Positions 7,686 to 17,745 of a stretch of 64,000 nucleotides of DNA are shown here, in pieces. Numbering within the stretch: the stretch's first letter is position 1; each line of letters begins with the position of its first letter. This DNA is from Leeia oryzae DSM 17879. GTDB lineage: Bacteria > Pseudomonadota > Gammaproteobacteria > Burkholderiales > Leeiaceae. The translations under genes were made by a program, and so were the position numbers. The stretch lies in NCBI RefSeq assembly GCF_000376945.1, contig NZ_AQXU01000017.1, positions 1 to 64,000 of the forward strand, written 5' to 3'. The notes under the pieces are model-generated. The model was not told the DNA's origin. It worked only from the letters and a program-made list of their open reading frames with translations, and ran no database searches.

Positions 7686-9380
7686 TTAACTTTTTTTATC
7701 AATCTGCATTTGTTGCTTCAATGCATTGGCAACCCGGTTCATGACATTTCCCCAATCCCCGAAAGATATCTGCCTGAATTGATAAACAGACGAGTACCAG
7801 TCACAGTCTGTTCTGTTGTGGCCCCATCTCCAGTCTGAGTCATATCGATTAAGGAGCCACACCGGCACACCGAGCGCCCCTGCAAGATGCACGACAGAGG
7901 TGTCGACAGAAATCAGCAAGTCGAGTTGTTGAAGATACGCGGCCGTATCTGCAAAATCTTCAATATTTACCGTTAAATCTACCAGTTGAAGTTGGCGTGC
8001 AGCATCAACGTCTGGTGCAATCCCTTTCTGTAGACTATGAAAAGTAACATTGGGGACAGCAGCCAGGGGTGTGAATAAAGAAAGCGGAATGCTTCTGCGG
8101 TTATCCAGCCATTCTGAGCGCGCAAAACCTTGGCGGCGGCTACCTTGCCACACTAGTCCAATTTGCACTTGCTGTCTGCCTTTGTAGGGCGCTAACAGAT
8201 CAGACCATTTTGCCACCTGTGTATCCGGTACCTGCAAGTACGGAATGTCACACAGTGGCTTGGCCCCCCTATCTAGCCACAATGGCAAGTTCATGATAGG
8301 GACATGGTATTCGGTTTGCACATCAAATTTGTCTGCAAACTGGACGTTAGGCCATGTCTGTTTGCACAGGGCGTGCAAAGGGTTTGGGATATCCAGGTAA
8401 ACCGTCGCCCCCTGGCGAAGTAACATTGGCACATAACGAATAAAATGAAGGCAGTCTCCCAGACCCTGCTCTTCGAATACCAAGATCCGTTTGCCATCAA
8501 GTGATTCGCCTTGCCAGAGTGCAGATTTCAGCTCTGGCATACGGCCGTTAATTGCAGCCCGCCATCGCCAAGTATACGCTGGCCATGCCTCTGCGTAGTG
8601 CCCCATCTCAAGCAAAACTAAACTTCGGTTCCAGTTTGATAACGCATGATCTGGCCGCAGTGCCAGCGCATTGTCAAAAGCGACTAGCGCCTGCTGCAAT
8701 TTTTGCTGTCCATGCAGGACAATTCCATAATCACACCAGAGCTCGGTGCTGCGTGGGTCCAGCGCCAAGGCTTGTCTTAGCAATCTTGATGCAGAAACCC
8801 AGTCATCCAGATAACGGGCTGCAAGGGCTCGAAGCATGAGTGGTTCAGCGGCAACCGAATCTAGTTGACACGCTTGATCTGCAAACTGGCAAGCGTCCTG
8901 ATATTGCCCTAGTTCAATACATAGCGCAGCCAAACGGCAATACGGAATAATCGACGCTGGATATATTGACAAGGCTTTATGATATGTAGCAAAAGCCAAG
9001 TCATATTTCTCTAGCTCACAAAATGATTTTCCCAGTAAAGACAACGCTTCCAGAGACTCAGGCAACTCGGATGGATATGCCCAAAGGCAATCTATAACCC
9101 CCTGCCAATCTTCTTTCATAAACAAGAGTTCGGCTAATACCAAGGTCAGTCGATTGCAAGCATCCTTGGGGGCTTGACCAATCAATCCGCGTAATGCCTG
9201 CTCATCTTGCTGGCGTTGATATACCAATGCAAGGTTACCCCACGAATCAAGATGATCCGGAGCAATTTTCAGAATCTCCTGATACAGCGCAACTGCCCGC
9301 TCCGGCGCAGATGATTGGCATGCAACAGCCTCACTAAACCAGGCTTGTAATGTATTAACGATATCCTGAACATCCATCAT
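7686..9380 (-). CDS. TPR protein with C-terminal GT-B-type glycosyltransferase domain
   Basis: A 564-residue protein. Tetratricopeptide repeats fill about residues 1-260 (for example APERAVALYQEILKIAPDHLDSWGNLALVYQRQ). The C-terminal half has glycosyltransferase-like blocks: LVFEEQGLGDCLHFIRYVPML, IGLVWQGSRRQG and SVDTSVVHLAGALGVPVWLL. This architecture is common in bacterial SPINDLY/OGT-related and heptosyltransferase-like proteins. Its start overlaps the upstream gene's stop as TAATG, so it is coupled to the giant glycosyltransferase. A paralogue lies at 42229-43590. Lying immediately before the fliC promoter, it is a candidate flagellin-modifying enzyme (inference). Confidence 0.8.
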   Translation of the reverse strand: MMDVQDIVNTLQAWFSEAVACQSSAPERAVALYQEILKIAPDHLDSWGNLALVYQRQQDEQALRGLIGQAPKDACNRLTLVLAELLFMKEDWQGVIDCLWAYPSELPESLEALSLLGKSFCELEKYDLAFATYHKALSIYPASIIPYCRLAALCIELGQYQDACQFADQACQLDSVAAEPLMLRALAARYLDDWVSASRLLRQALALDPRSTELWCDYGIVLHGQQKLQQALVAFDNALALRPDHALSNWNRSLVLLEMGHYAEAWPAYTWRWRAAINGRMPELKSALWQGESLDGKRILVFEEQGLGDCLHFIRYVPMLLRQGATVYLDIPNPLHALCKQTWPNVQFADKFDVQTEYHVPIMNLPLWLDRGAKPLCDIPYLQVPDTQVAKWSDLLAPYKGRQQVQIGLVWQGSRRQGFARSEWLDNRRSIPLSLFTPLAAVPNVTFHSLQKGIAPDVDAARQLQLVDLTVNIEDFADTAAYLQQLDLLISVDTSVVHLAGALGVPVWLLNRYDSDWRWGHNRTDCDWYSSVYQFRQISFGDWGNVMNRVANALKQQMQIDKKS

Positions 9381-12300
9381 TACTTACCGGCAGGTCTTGT
9401 CAATGCAGACAGCCATTCCTGGGCATGATCTTCGATCATGTAATGATCATGAACCCACTGCCGGAGCTGATCACCCTTCTGCGCTGTTGCATCTAGATCT
9501 GCAATATGAGACCGAATAGCTTCAATCCAGGCAGAAGCATCATTAGGAACACGGCACACGGGGGCATTATTGGTCTGATATGGATATATATCCGTACAGA
9601 TCACCGGCCAGCCCAAGGCGCCGTACTCAAGCAAACGAAGGTTACTCTTCGCCTCGTTGAAAGCATTGATTTCCAAAGGCGCAATCGCCAGATCAAGATT
9701 AAGTGCAGCAATGCCTTGCGGGTATTTATCATATGTCAGCCACTCGGTATTCACTTCTGCAACATACGGGCGAATGTCATCCGGACACATCCCCTGGAAG
9801 ACCCAATCCACTTCATGACCGGTGGCTTTGACCACGTCGGTCATCAATGCCAAATCACCTGCATGCTGCTGAGCCCCCACCCAACCAACACGGGGCTTCT
9901 TGCCTGCCCGACGCTTGGATACCAAATCTCCCCAGACAGATCGCTCTAGCATGTTGGGTACGACAATAATGTCATCAATCATGTCTTCAGCAAATGTTCT
10001 CAAGGGTTCTGTACTGACGATCAAACGGTCGCAAAATTTAAGCGATTTGCGCAGTCGTGCTTTCGCATCACGCCAGTTCTTCTGAAAGTGCCGTTTAAAA
10101 CTGCTGGCATCAGGGATTTCAGTTAGCAAGTCATCAAGCATTTGAATTCTGAAGACGCTGGGCAAATATTTCTTGTACATCTCCAGCATTCGAATAAACT
10201 CATCCGCAAGCGCATTCTGAACCACAAATACATCCGGTGCATTTCTGGCCAGCTCGGTTATGGATGGTAATCTAGCCTTTGATGTCATATTAGACAGGAC
10301 TATTTCAGCCAATGCAGAACGCTCTAATGTTCTGAAAGGCATATTCACGCGATATTCACCACTTCCCCCGACCAAGGCCATACCTTGCAATCGCGGACGC
10401 GCTGACGGAATGTCATCCCAAAGCGGTGTATGCGTGCAATCAATTGTCCCATTGCATTCAGATTTATCTAACAAGCGATGATAATAAGGGTCATTGGCGA
10501 TAATATCCAACCAATGGGAAAGCATATATTCGCGCTCTTGCCGGGTTTGAATGACCATCATCAGATGTTTTTCATGATCTGAATTTGAATTCAGCGTTTT
10601 ACCCGTATGGTGAACTAACGTTGAGAACGGTGTCCAGACAACTGACTTATGCAACTGCCTGATGCGAAGACATAAATCAACATCACCATAAAGTACGGCC
10701 AGATTTTGCTCATTCATTCCGCCTACTTGCTGGTAGAGCGACTTCCGGACCAGCAAACAAGCACCAGTAACTGCAGAATAATTCTGTACTACTTTTGTTC
10801 TATTCAGTGATACATCTTTGTCTACAGGAAAGTTCATATAGGGGAACTGGAAAACTTCATCCGGATATTTCCCGCCAAGCACAATACCAGCATGCTGGAT
10901 TGTCACGGTTTCAGGAAACACCAAGCGGGCACCAACTACACCAACATCATTACGCTGCGCATGCTGCATCATGCGCTCAAGCCAATTTGCCTGAACAATC
11001 TCGGTGTCATTATTCAAGAATAGAATAAAGTCACCACGAGCAGATTCTGCACCCAGATTACATTGGGCTGAAAAGTTGAAAGGATTATCATATTGTATAA
11101 CCTTTACATTATTCGCAAATCTGCTCTCAATCTCTTCATAATAACTTAGCGTATCTGGATCCGTTGATTGGTTATCAACAATAATCACTTCAAACGCAGG
11201 GTATTGAGTTACCTTCATTAAGGTCTCAATGCACGGAGCCAAAAATTCATGCTTGTCTTTATTAGGAATAATGATTGAAACAAACGGTTGTTCCGAATGA
11301 TGGTACTGTACCAGGAAGGTTCCAGTAACATAGCCCTCTTCGATACTGGCAGAAATGTTATTTCTGTGGAGATGCTCTTCGAGCGCCAACTGCATTGCAG
11401 CCACACGAAGGGAGTTTTCTGGCTGATTTTCCGGAAAAGTCATCACGGGTTCAGGAAGGTGCTCTATTGTCTGAGGACCATAGTTATCCAGCATCCTGAA
11501 ACAGGCTTCATATGTTCTGGCACCGGGGAATGAGGCAAATCCTCCAACAGCGGCGAGAGAGTCAGTACGAAAGAATATAGATGATCCAATGTAATCCTGA
11601 GATCTCAACATATCAAGATTGAATGCGGGTTTAAGGACAGGGTCCTTAATCATCCCATCATCAGAAACATAGTCATGATCTGTATAAATAACACAAGCAC
11701 CACCGTTAAGCAGAAGCCGATCACCCACTTTAAGGAGGGCTGTACTTGTAAGCCTTGTACCGACGGGCAGTATAGTGACCCAGTCTGAAGGCACTTCTGC
11801 CAAAACCCCATTAAATGCCTGAGTCAACAGATTTTCATCTTCTACAGTCTCAAGCGTTAACCACCCTAGAACTTCATTATTGATAAAACTCTCATCAGGG
11901 GCTTCAAAATCAGAAATGACAATCAGTTTCCAGCCAGAATAAAGCTGCTGACAAAAGCTATCGATTGTATTGGCCAGCAGATTTTGCTGGCTTTGCTTAA
12001 CAACCATCACAATCATAAACTGGTACTGCTTACTCCACTGCAGCATCATTCTTTCTGCAAGAATTTGCACGGCCAGTTCATTAGGCTGCCTAGCATTAAC
12101 CCAGCCTTGGTATGAGTTCTCGTTTTTAGGAGTAACATCCTGACGGTTTGATAGCGAATTTATCAAGCTTTGCCGATTAGCTAGAATGGACTCGTTTTCA
12201 ACCGGATGTTTTGCATAGATTTTCTGATGATATGCGAGAAGCTTATCTGCATTTGCACGCAGTGTATGATCATCTCTAGATCTGTCACTTCTAACTTCAA

Positions 12301-15300
12301 CAGTAGTTGCATTGACTTGATAAAATTCAGTGACTTTAGAAGCACGCAACAGAAAATCCCAATCCTCCAGAATTTCCAGAGACTCATCAAAGTCACCAAT
12401 CGTATCGATCAGTTCTTTGGTGTGCGACCATGTTGGTGTTGGAATAAAATTACTGACCAATAATTGAGCTCTAGAGTAGGATATGCCCGCATATCTACGC
12501 TCTCTGCCAAGCTCGATCAGTCGACCTTCTTTTCTTTCTTGAATTAAATATTCACAATTGGTATAGATGAATTTCTCTGACCTGCCCTTGTAGGCATCGA
12601 CCAGTTTCTCAAGATGGCTATCAAGATAAACATCATCGTCATCCAGATACGCGATAATTCTGCCTTTGGCTAATTTTAGCGCACGATTACGGGATGCAGC
12701 AGCGCCACCGGATTGAGATGAACGTACGTAGGAAATTTGTAATTGATCACTAAAGAAATCTACAATGCCACCGATATCACAACCGCCATCATTATGAATG
12801 ACTACTTCAAAGTCTTTGAATGTTTGATAAGTCAGACTTTCGAGAGCATTGGCCAATAACCCCGGGCGGTTTTTAGTTGGGATGATGACGGATATAACAG
12901 GCCCGGCCCCTTTTCTTAGGTAATCCTTTATATTATTTATGCGACTAAGCAAATGTTGAATTTGATTTTCAGGATAACTGGATGCACGATTGTCCAAATG
13001 TGCAATTATTTCTTCTTTAGCTTTTAGCAGATACTTAACAGCAACCTTACGATCAATTATGGACTCAACAATACGTATATGATCTTCAAGAGGAGCAGTT
13101 GAGGCATAAAAATCAACTGAGTTATTTCCAGAGTGCTGCCTATAGCATACCCCAGGCTGTTTTCGGAAAATAAAAGCAGGTGAAATTTCTGCAATCCTGA
13201 TCCAGAGATCCCAATCGATCGCACCTTTCAAATGCAGATTCATCGAACCAATGCGATTGAGTGTTTCCCGTCTTATCACGGCAGCTGATGGCGTAATATA
13301 GGAATCAAATTTAAGAAGATCTGAAATTTCATCACGCCCGCCAACATAGTCACTCTCTAAATGTCCAGGGTGATTCAACGTACCTAATGGTTGATCATGC
13401 TCATTAATCCATAGGCATGGGGTGTAGTAAAGTGATGACGCTGGATTTTCATCTAGCCGCTTTACTGCTTGCTCAAGATGACCAGGAAGTAATAAATCAT
13501 CCGCTGACAACATAACAACATATCGACCTGTCGCAAGCCAGGTCGCATGATTCCAGTTATGCTGAACACCTATATTCCAGCGATTACGGATAAGCCTGAC
13601 CTGTGGATAATCTGCAAAAAATTGCAGCTGTGACCAACTGTCATCCGTAGATGCATTATCAAGCACCAGTAATTCAACCGAAACATTTTGATTAAGTGCC
13701 GAGGTAATTGCTGATACGACAAAATTTCCGTGATTATAATTAGGCACGACAACGCTTACATCGGTTCGCTCATGCGGGAAAAGACAATCCTGCACAATTG
13801 TACGAGTGATGGTGTTAATAAAGGCATCAGCGCTGAAAGGATAGGCCTTCCCTCCCAGAAAGAACTGGCGAATATTCTCCAGATAGTCGGCATGAACTTC
13901 TTCAGTCATGCTTATCAGATAGGTATATAACGCATCAGTATCTGGAAACTTGCCACTATCAATAAAGCAATTATCCGGAATCCAGTCTGCAATATTAGGA
14001 GCACCACTATAAACAGGGACCACGCCTGCCTTGAAGCAATCTATGATTTTCTCGGTAATATATCCAGGAAGTTCTTTGGCATTTTCATAACAGAGGGAAA
14101 AGCGATAGCCTTTTAAAACTTCGAGCTTATCGTCAATCTTACCCTTATAACTAGGGTAGTCACTAGCACTCCAGCCCATACCGTAAAGATCAAAATGTTC
14201 AGGGTGATGCGACTCAAACCACCGGATAACTTCGATCCGCTTGCTGTATAGCTCAAATGGATGGGATACCAGTTTATTACCAGAAATATTGCAGATGAGT
14301 TTCTTTTGAAGGTACCCCTTTCTCGCTGTTTCTTCAAAAGGAGCAGTCAGACTCTGCGCTGATTCAATCCAGGGCATTAAATCTGTTACATAATTGACTT
14401 TAATGTATCTATGGTTATCCACCAGTCCGTCGTGCCATGTGAATATACGGGTAAATAGCTCATGCAGTGATTGCTGCCAGTTATCAGGTTTGATCAACTC
14501 ACACTCAAGCAGACACAGATATTTCTTGATATCTAGCTGCATGACGCTGGAAACCAGTGGGCTTCTCATGTTTGGTGCATCAAAAAACAATACGGCATCT
14601 AATGTAGAAAGATCTGCAACGAGATCTAACGTAACGAACTCAAGATTATGAGCTTGGCCATATTGATACAGCTGATTGAAAGGCTTTAGCAGTTCATGTC
14701 CAATGGGCGCATTTTTATTGAGGAAAATATAGTTATTCTGATAGAACTCCTCATAAAAACCCCATACGCCAATCCTCAGTTTTCGGCCGCGAACATCACC
14801 ACCTGCAATCTGCAACAATGCAGTAGATGTATTTTCGGCTTCTTTCTTACCGTCTCCAGTGACATCTACAACGCGCCATTGTGGTGGATAGCATGGCTGC
14901 AAAACTTCGCCGTAAACTTGCAAAAGCCAAGGATCATCCTTCCTGAAAAACTGGGATGGGACAATGGTTAAACCGTCTTGATCAGCAAGCCTTGAGGCCC
15001 AAATCGAGAACGTACTATTTGCCACAATACGATGCCTGGCTTTTGACATCAGGATCATGTCGACAAAGCCGTTGTCTATGCCCTGCCCTCTAACCACAAC
15101 TTTTGGCGCAGGGATATCAAGGTGTGCTTCGACCCAGTCAGGATCATCCGAAAAACAATAAAAGACAGCATCCGGCTGCTGATCAAGCACTAGCTTGATG
15201 GCATCGCGATAATATTGCTGAGGTAACAGGAAGCAATTCGGGTTAGTAACATAATCCCCACGGCGAACATGCAAAGCAACCGCATTTGGCGCAGAGAGAT

Positions 15301-15688
15301 TCATCGCCAACGCTTGTTGCTCAGGGGTTAACGGGTCCATCAGTGTAAAGACAGGCTTCAGTTCTCCCCAAACAGATTCAGAATACCGGTAGTCTGCCCA
15401 GTAGCCATCAAGATACATACCATCCTTGACAGCACTGACCAGTGAATCGTCAAATCGAAAACTGGTTTCAGTAATCACGCCCATCGATTTGGCATGCTCG
15501 ATTTCTTCCAATGAGGCGATCGGGGCTGTAATTTCAAAATTATGCAGACCATAAGGCCAGAGTTTATAACTTTCGAATGCGGTTATATCCAGTTTAAAGG
15601 GGACACCAAGTCTTTTTGCACATGCATGTGCAAAAGCATATTGCATCATCTGGTTGCCCAGTCCACCGATAATTTTGACGATAATCAT
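9380..15688 (-). CDS. 2102-residue multi-module glycosyltransferase (GT11, GT10, several GT2, GT-B)
   Basis: One uninterrupted frame with seven apparent modules. About 1-270: GT11 alpha-1,2-fucosyltransferase-like (GGLGNQMMQYAFA, HVRRGDYV, STFSIWASRL). About 303-600: GT10 alpha-1,3-fucosyltransferase-like (GYRFSLCYENAKELPGYITEKI, VPVYSGAPNI). About 643-850: GT2 (VSVVVPNYNHG, LSADDLLLP). About 930-1135: GT2 (VISVIIPTKNRPG, AYLDDDDVY). About 1224-1430: a degenerate GT-A-like module. About 1467-1735: GT2 (VSIIIPNKDK, FLNNDTEI, a rhamnosyltransferase-like C-part). About 1765-2098: GT-B-like. It probably assembles an entire fucosylated oligosaccharide in the cytoplasm. No membrane segment or signal peptide is seen. 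The ribosome site is weak. Target (LPS or flagellin) unknown. Confidence 0.85.
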   Translation of the reverse strand: MIIVKIIGGLGNQMMQYAFAHACAKRLGVPFKLDITAFESYKLWPYGLHNFEITAPIASLEEIEHAKSMGVITETSFRFDDSLVSAVKDGMYLDGYWADYRYSESVWGELKPVFTLMDPLTPEQQALAMNLSAPNAVALHVRRGDYVTNPNCFLLPQQYYRDAIKLVLDQQPDAVFYCFSDDPDWVEAHLDIPAPKVVVRGQGIDNGFVDMILMSKARHRIVANSTFSIWASRLADQDGLTIVPSQFFRKDDPWLLQVYGEVLQPCYPPQWRVVDVTGDGKKEAENTSTALLQIAGGDVRGRKLRIGVWGFYEEFYQNNYIFLNKNAPIGHELLKPFNQLYQYGQAHNLEFVTLDLVADLSTLDAVLFFDAPNMRSPLVSSVMQLDIKKYLCLLECELIKPDNWQQSLHELFTRIFTWHDGLVDNHRYIKVNYVTDLMPWIESAQSLTAPFEETARKGYLQKKLICNISGNKLVSHPFELYSKRIEVIRWFESHHPEHFDLYGMGWSASDYPSYKGKIDDKLEVLKGYRFSLCYENAKELPGYITEKIIDCFKAGVVPVYSGAPNIADWIPDNCFIDSGKFPDTDALYTYLISMTEEVHADYLENIRQFFLGGKAYPFSADAFINTITRTIVQDCLFPHERTDVSVVVPNYNHGNFVVSAITSALNQNVSVELLVLDNASTDDSWSQLQFFADYPQVRLIRNRWNIGVQHNWNHATWLATGRYVVMLSADDLLLPGHLEQAVKRLDENPASSLYYTPCLWINEHDQPLGTLNHPGHLESDYVGGRDEISDLLKFDSYITPSAAVIRRETLNRIGSMNLHLKGAIDWDLWIRIAEISPAFIFRKQPGVCYRQHSGNNSVDFYASTAPLEDHIRIVESIIDRKVAVKYLLKAKEEIIAHLDNRASSYPENQIQHLLSRINNIKDYLRKGAGPVISVIIPTKNRPGLLANALESLTYQTFKDFEVVIHNDGGCDIGGIVDFFSDQLQISYVRSSQSGGAAASRNRALKLAKGRIIAYLDDDDVYLDSHLEKLVDAYKGRSEKFIYTNCEYLIQERKEGRLIELGRERRYAGISYSRAQLLVSNFIPTPTWSHTKELIDTIGDFDESLEILEDWDFLLRASKVTEFYQVNATTVEVRSDRSRDDHTLRANADKLLAYHQKIYAKHPVENESILANRQSLINSLSNRQDVTPKNENSYQGWVNARQPNELAVQILAERMMLQWSKQYQFMIVMVVKQSQQNLLANTIDSFCQQLYSGWKLIVISDFEAPDESFINNEVLGWLTLETVEDENLLTQAFNGVLAEVPSDWVTILPVGTRLTSTALLKVGDRLLLNGGACVIYTDHDYVSDDGMIKDPVLKPAFNLDMLRSQDYIGSSIFFRTDSLAAVGGFASFPGARTYEACFRMLDNYGPQTIEHLPEPVMTFPENQPENSLRVAAMQLALEEHLHRNNISASIEEGYVTGTFLVQYHHSEQPFVSIIIPNKDKHEFLAPCIETLMKVTQYPAFEVIIVDNQSTDPDTLSYYEEIESRFANNVKVIQYDNPFNFSAQCNLGAESARGDFILFLNNDTEIVQANWLERMMQHAQRNDVGVVGARLVFPETVTIQHAGIVLGGKYPDEVFQFPYMNFPVDKDVSLNRTKVVQNYSAVTGACLLVRKSLYQQVGGMNEQNLAVLYGDVDLCLRIRQLHKSVVWTPFSTLVHHTGKTLNSNSDHEKHLMMVIQTRQEREYMLSHWLDIIANDPYYHRLLDKSECNGTIDCTHTPLWDDIPSARPRLQGMALVGGSGEYRVNMPFRTLERSALAEIVLSNMTSKARLPSITELARNAPDVFVVQNALADEFIRMLEMYKKYLPSVFRIQMLDDLLTEIPDASSFKRHFQKNWRDAKARLRKSLKFCDRLIVSTEPLRTFAEDMIDDIIVVPNMLERSVWGDLVSKRRAGKKPRVGWVGAQQHAGDLALMTDVVKATGHEVDWVFQGMCPDDIRPYVAEVNTEWLTYDKYPQGIAALNLDLAIAPLEINAFNEAKSNLRLLEYGALGWPVICTDIYPYQTNNAPVCRVPNDASAWIEAIRSHIADLDATAQKGDQLRQWVHDHYMIEDHAQEWLSALTRPAGK

Positions 15689-15885
15689 TGCGCATCAACC
15701 ATTCAGGAAAGATGAATTCATCTGGTTTACATTTTTGTTAAGCTGGCACTTTTTTCGGCACGGAATCTGGCCGAAAGACTTGCCTGATAGCCACATCACG
15801 TGCAGCATAGCACATGACAAATACTTGCTGCGCAATCAGGACAAACAAGACCTGTCTTTCAAACAATAAAAGGGGACTCAAGCAA

Positions 15886-16662
15886 ATGAAAGCCGTTATT
15901 TTGGCAGGTGGACTAGGCACCCGAATCAGTGAGGAAACCCAAAGCCGCCCGAAACCAATGGTTGAAATCGGGGGTAAACCCATTCTGTGGCATATCATGA
16001 AAATCTATTCCCACTACGGTATCAATGATTTTGTGATTTGTTGCGGTTTTAAGGGTTATGTAATCAAGGAGTATTTTGCAAACTACTTCCTGCACATGTC
16101 GGATATCACGTTTGATATGGCCAATAACAGCATGGAAGTGCATCATATTCATACAGAACCCTGGAAAGTGACGCTGGTTGATACCGGTGAAGATACGATG
16201 ACCGGTGGCCGTCTAAAACGGGTCAGAGAATATATCGAGCATGAAGATGCCTTCTGTTTTACTTACGGGGATGGTGTTGGCAATATCAATATCAAGGAGT
16301 TGGTAGATTTTCACCGGCAACAAGGCGGACTCGCCACGCTAACGGCTACCTACCCTCCTGGGCGTTTCGGCGCCATTGATCTGCAAGCAGATCAGCGGGT
16401 TCGGTCATTTGTTGAAAAACCTCGTGGTGATGGTGCTTTAATCAACGCAGGCTTTTTCGTCTTGTCTCCCAAGGTGCTGGACTTGATCACTGATGATGAG
16501 ACAATCTGGGAACAAGGTCCGCTGGATACGTTAGCACGTCAAAATCAGCTATCTGCTTTCAGGCATAATGATTTTTGGCACCCCATGGATACATTGCGGG
16601 ATAAAAATCATCTCGAAGACTTGTGGAGATCTGGAACCGCGCCATGGAAAGTATGGGAATGA
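15886..16662 (+). CDS. rfbF: Glucose-1-phosphate cytidylyltransferase
   Basis: A 258-residue nucleotidyltransferase making CDP-glucose from CTP and glucose-1-phosphate, the first step to CDP-3,6-dideoxyhexoses. The start [41 protein letters not shown] carries the nucleotide-binding signature; [16 protein letters not shown] and [13 protein letters not shown] are specific to the RfbF branch. The ATG at 15886 follows AAAAGGGGA; the upstream extension has no ribosome site. It begins a rightward operon divergent from the giant glycosyltransferase. Its end overlaps rfbG by ATGA. Confidence 0.93.
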   Translation: MKAVILAGGLGTRISEETQSRPKPMVEIGGKPILWHIMKIYSHYGINDFVICCGFKGYVIKEYFANYFLHMSDITFDMANNSMEVHHIHTEPWKVTLVDTGEDTMTGGRLKRVREYIEHEDAFCFTYGDGVGNINIKELVDFHRQQGGLATLTATYPPGRFGAIDLQADQRVRSFVEKPRGDGALINAGFFVLSPKVLDLITDDETIWEQGPLDTLARQNQLSAFRHNDFWHPMDTLRDKNHLEDLWRSGTAPWKVWE

Positions 16663-17732
16663 CTTCATTCTGGTCAGGAAAAAAGGTCTTTGTGACAGGC
16701 CATACCGGTTTCAAAGGAGGATGGCTAAGCATCTGGCTGCAAATGCTGGGGGCTGATGTTACCGGTTATGCACTGCAAGCTCCAACAAATCCTTCCATCT
16801 TCGAAACTGCCCGGGTTGCAACCGGGATGCATTCGATCATCGGGGATATACGCGATCTTGCATGTCTGCAACAAGCCATTTCAGATAGCAAACCAGAGAT
16901 CATCCTGCATTTAGCCGCTCAACCATTGGTTCGTTATAGCTATGCAAACCCTGTAGAAACTTATGCGACCAACGTGATGGGGAGCGTTCACTTACTGGAA
17001 TCCGTTCGCAACTGTTCAAGTGTGCGGGCGGTCGTCATGGTGACCAGTGATAAATGCTATGAAAACCGTGAGTGGCTATGGGGTTATAGAGAAAATGAAG
17101 CCATGGGGGGTTATGATCCCTATAGCAATAGCAAAGGGTGTGCAGAGCTGGTCACCAGTGCTTATCGCCAGTCGTTCTTTAACCCCGAGCAGTACGATCA
17201 GCACGGCATAGCCATTGCATCAGCAAGGGCTGGTAATGTGATTGGCGGCGGAGACTGGGCCAATGACCGCCTGATACCGGATATCTTGAAAACCCTAGAC
17301 ACAGGTCACGAGGTACTTATCAGAAGCCCTCATGCCATCCGTCCTTGGCAGCACGTGCTGGAACCTCTGGCTGGATACTTGATGCTGGCAGAAAAACTGT
17401 ACACGGAGGGTGTGCATTTTGCTGAGGCATGGAATTTCGGTCCTGACGATCAGGACATGTGTTCGGTTGGCGCGCTGGTGAAACAGTTACAACCTCTCTT
17501 TGGAGACCGGCTGGACATCGCATTAGCACAAACACCTCCGGCCCTGCACGAAGCCGGTCTGTTAAGATTGGATAGCACCAAGGCTCGCACTCAACTTGGT
17601 TGGCGACCACGCTGGCGCATGAAAGAAGCTGTGCAGCAAATCCATGGTTGGCATACAGCCTGGCTGGCTGGGAATGACATGAGAACAGTGACCGAAGCCC
17701 AGATTCAGGCCTACATGACAGGCAATACTTAG
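16659..17732 (+). CDS. rfbG: CDP-glucose 4,6-dehydratase
   Basis: A 357-residue extended SDR enzyme converting CDP-glucose to CDP-4-keto-6-deoxyglucose using bound NAD. It has the Rossmann motif [21 protein letters not shown], a Thr-Ser-Asp-Lys segment ([11 protein letters not shown]) and [13 protein letters not shown] with the YxxxK pair. The start at 16659 overlaps the rfbF stop (ATGA) and gives the usual family length; the longer frame starting at 16623 is less likely. Confidence 0.92.
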   Translation: MTSFWSGKKVFVTGHTGFKGGWLSIWLQMLGADVTGYALQAPTNPSIFETARVATGMHSIIGDIRDLACLQQAISDSKPEIILHLAAQPLVRYSYANPVETYATNVMGSVHLLESVRNCSSVRAVVMVTSDKCYENREWLWGYRENEAMGGYDPYSNSKGCAELVTSAYRQSFFNPEQYDQHGIAIASARAGNVIGGGDWANDRLIPDILKTLDTGHEVLIRSPHAIRPWQHVLEPLAGYLMLAEKLYTEGVHFAEAWNFGPDDQDMCSVGALVKQLQPLFGDRLDIALAQTPPALHEAGLLRLDSTKARTQLGWRPRWRMKEAVQQIHGWHTAWLAGNDMRTVTEAQIQAYMTGNT

Positions 17733-17745
17733 ATTGTTATCGGAC

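Noticed and set aside
15753-15776. TTTCGGC/GCCGAAA inverted repeat between the divergent glycan operons as a terminator
   Set aside because: It lies upstream of both genes, so it cannot end either transcript; a seven-base stem is too little to call an operator.
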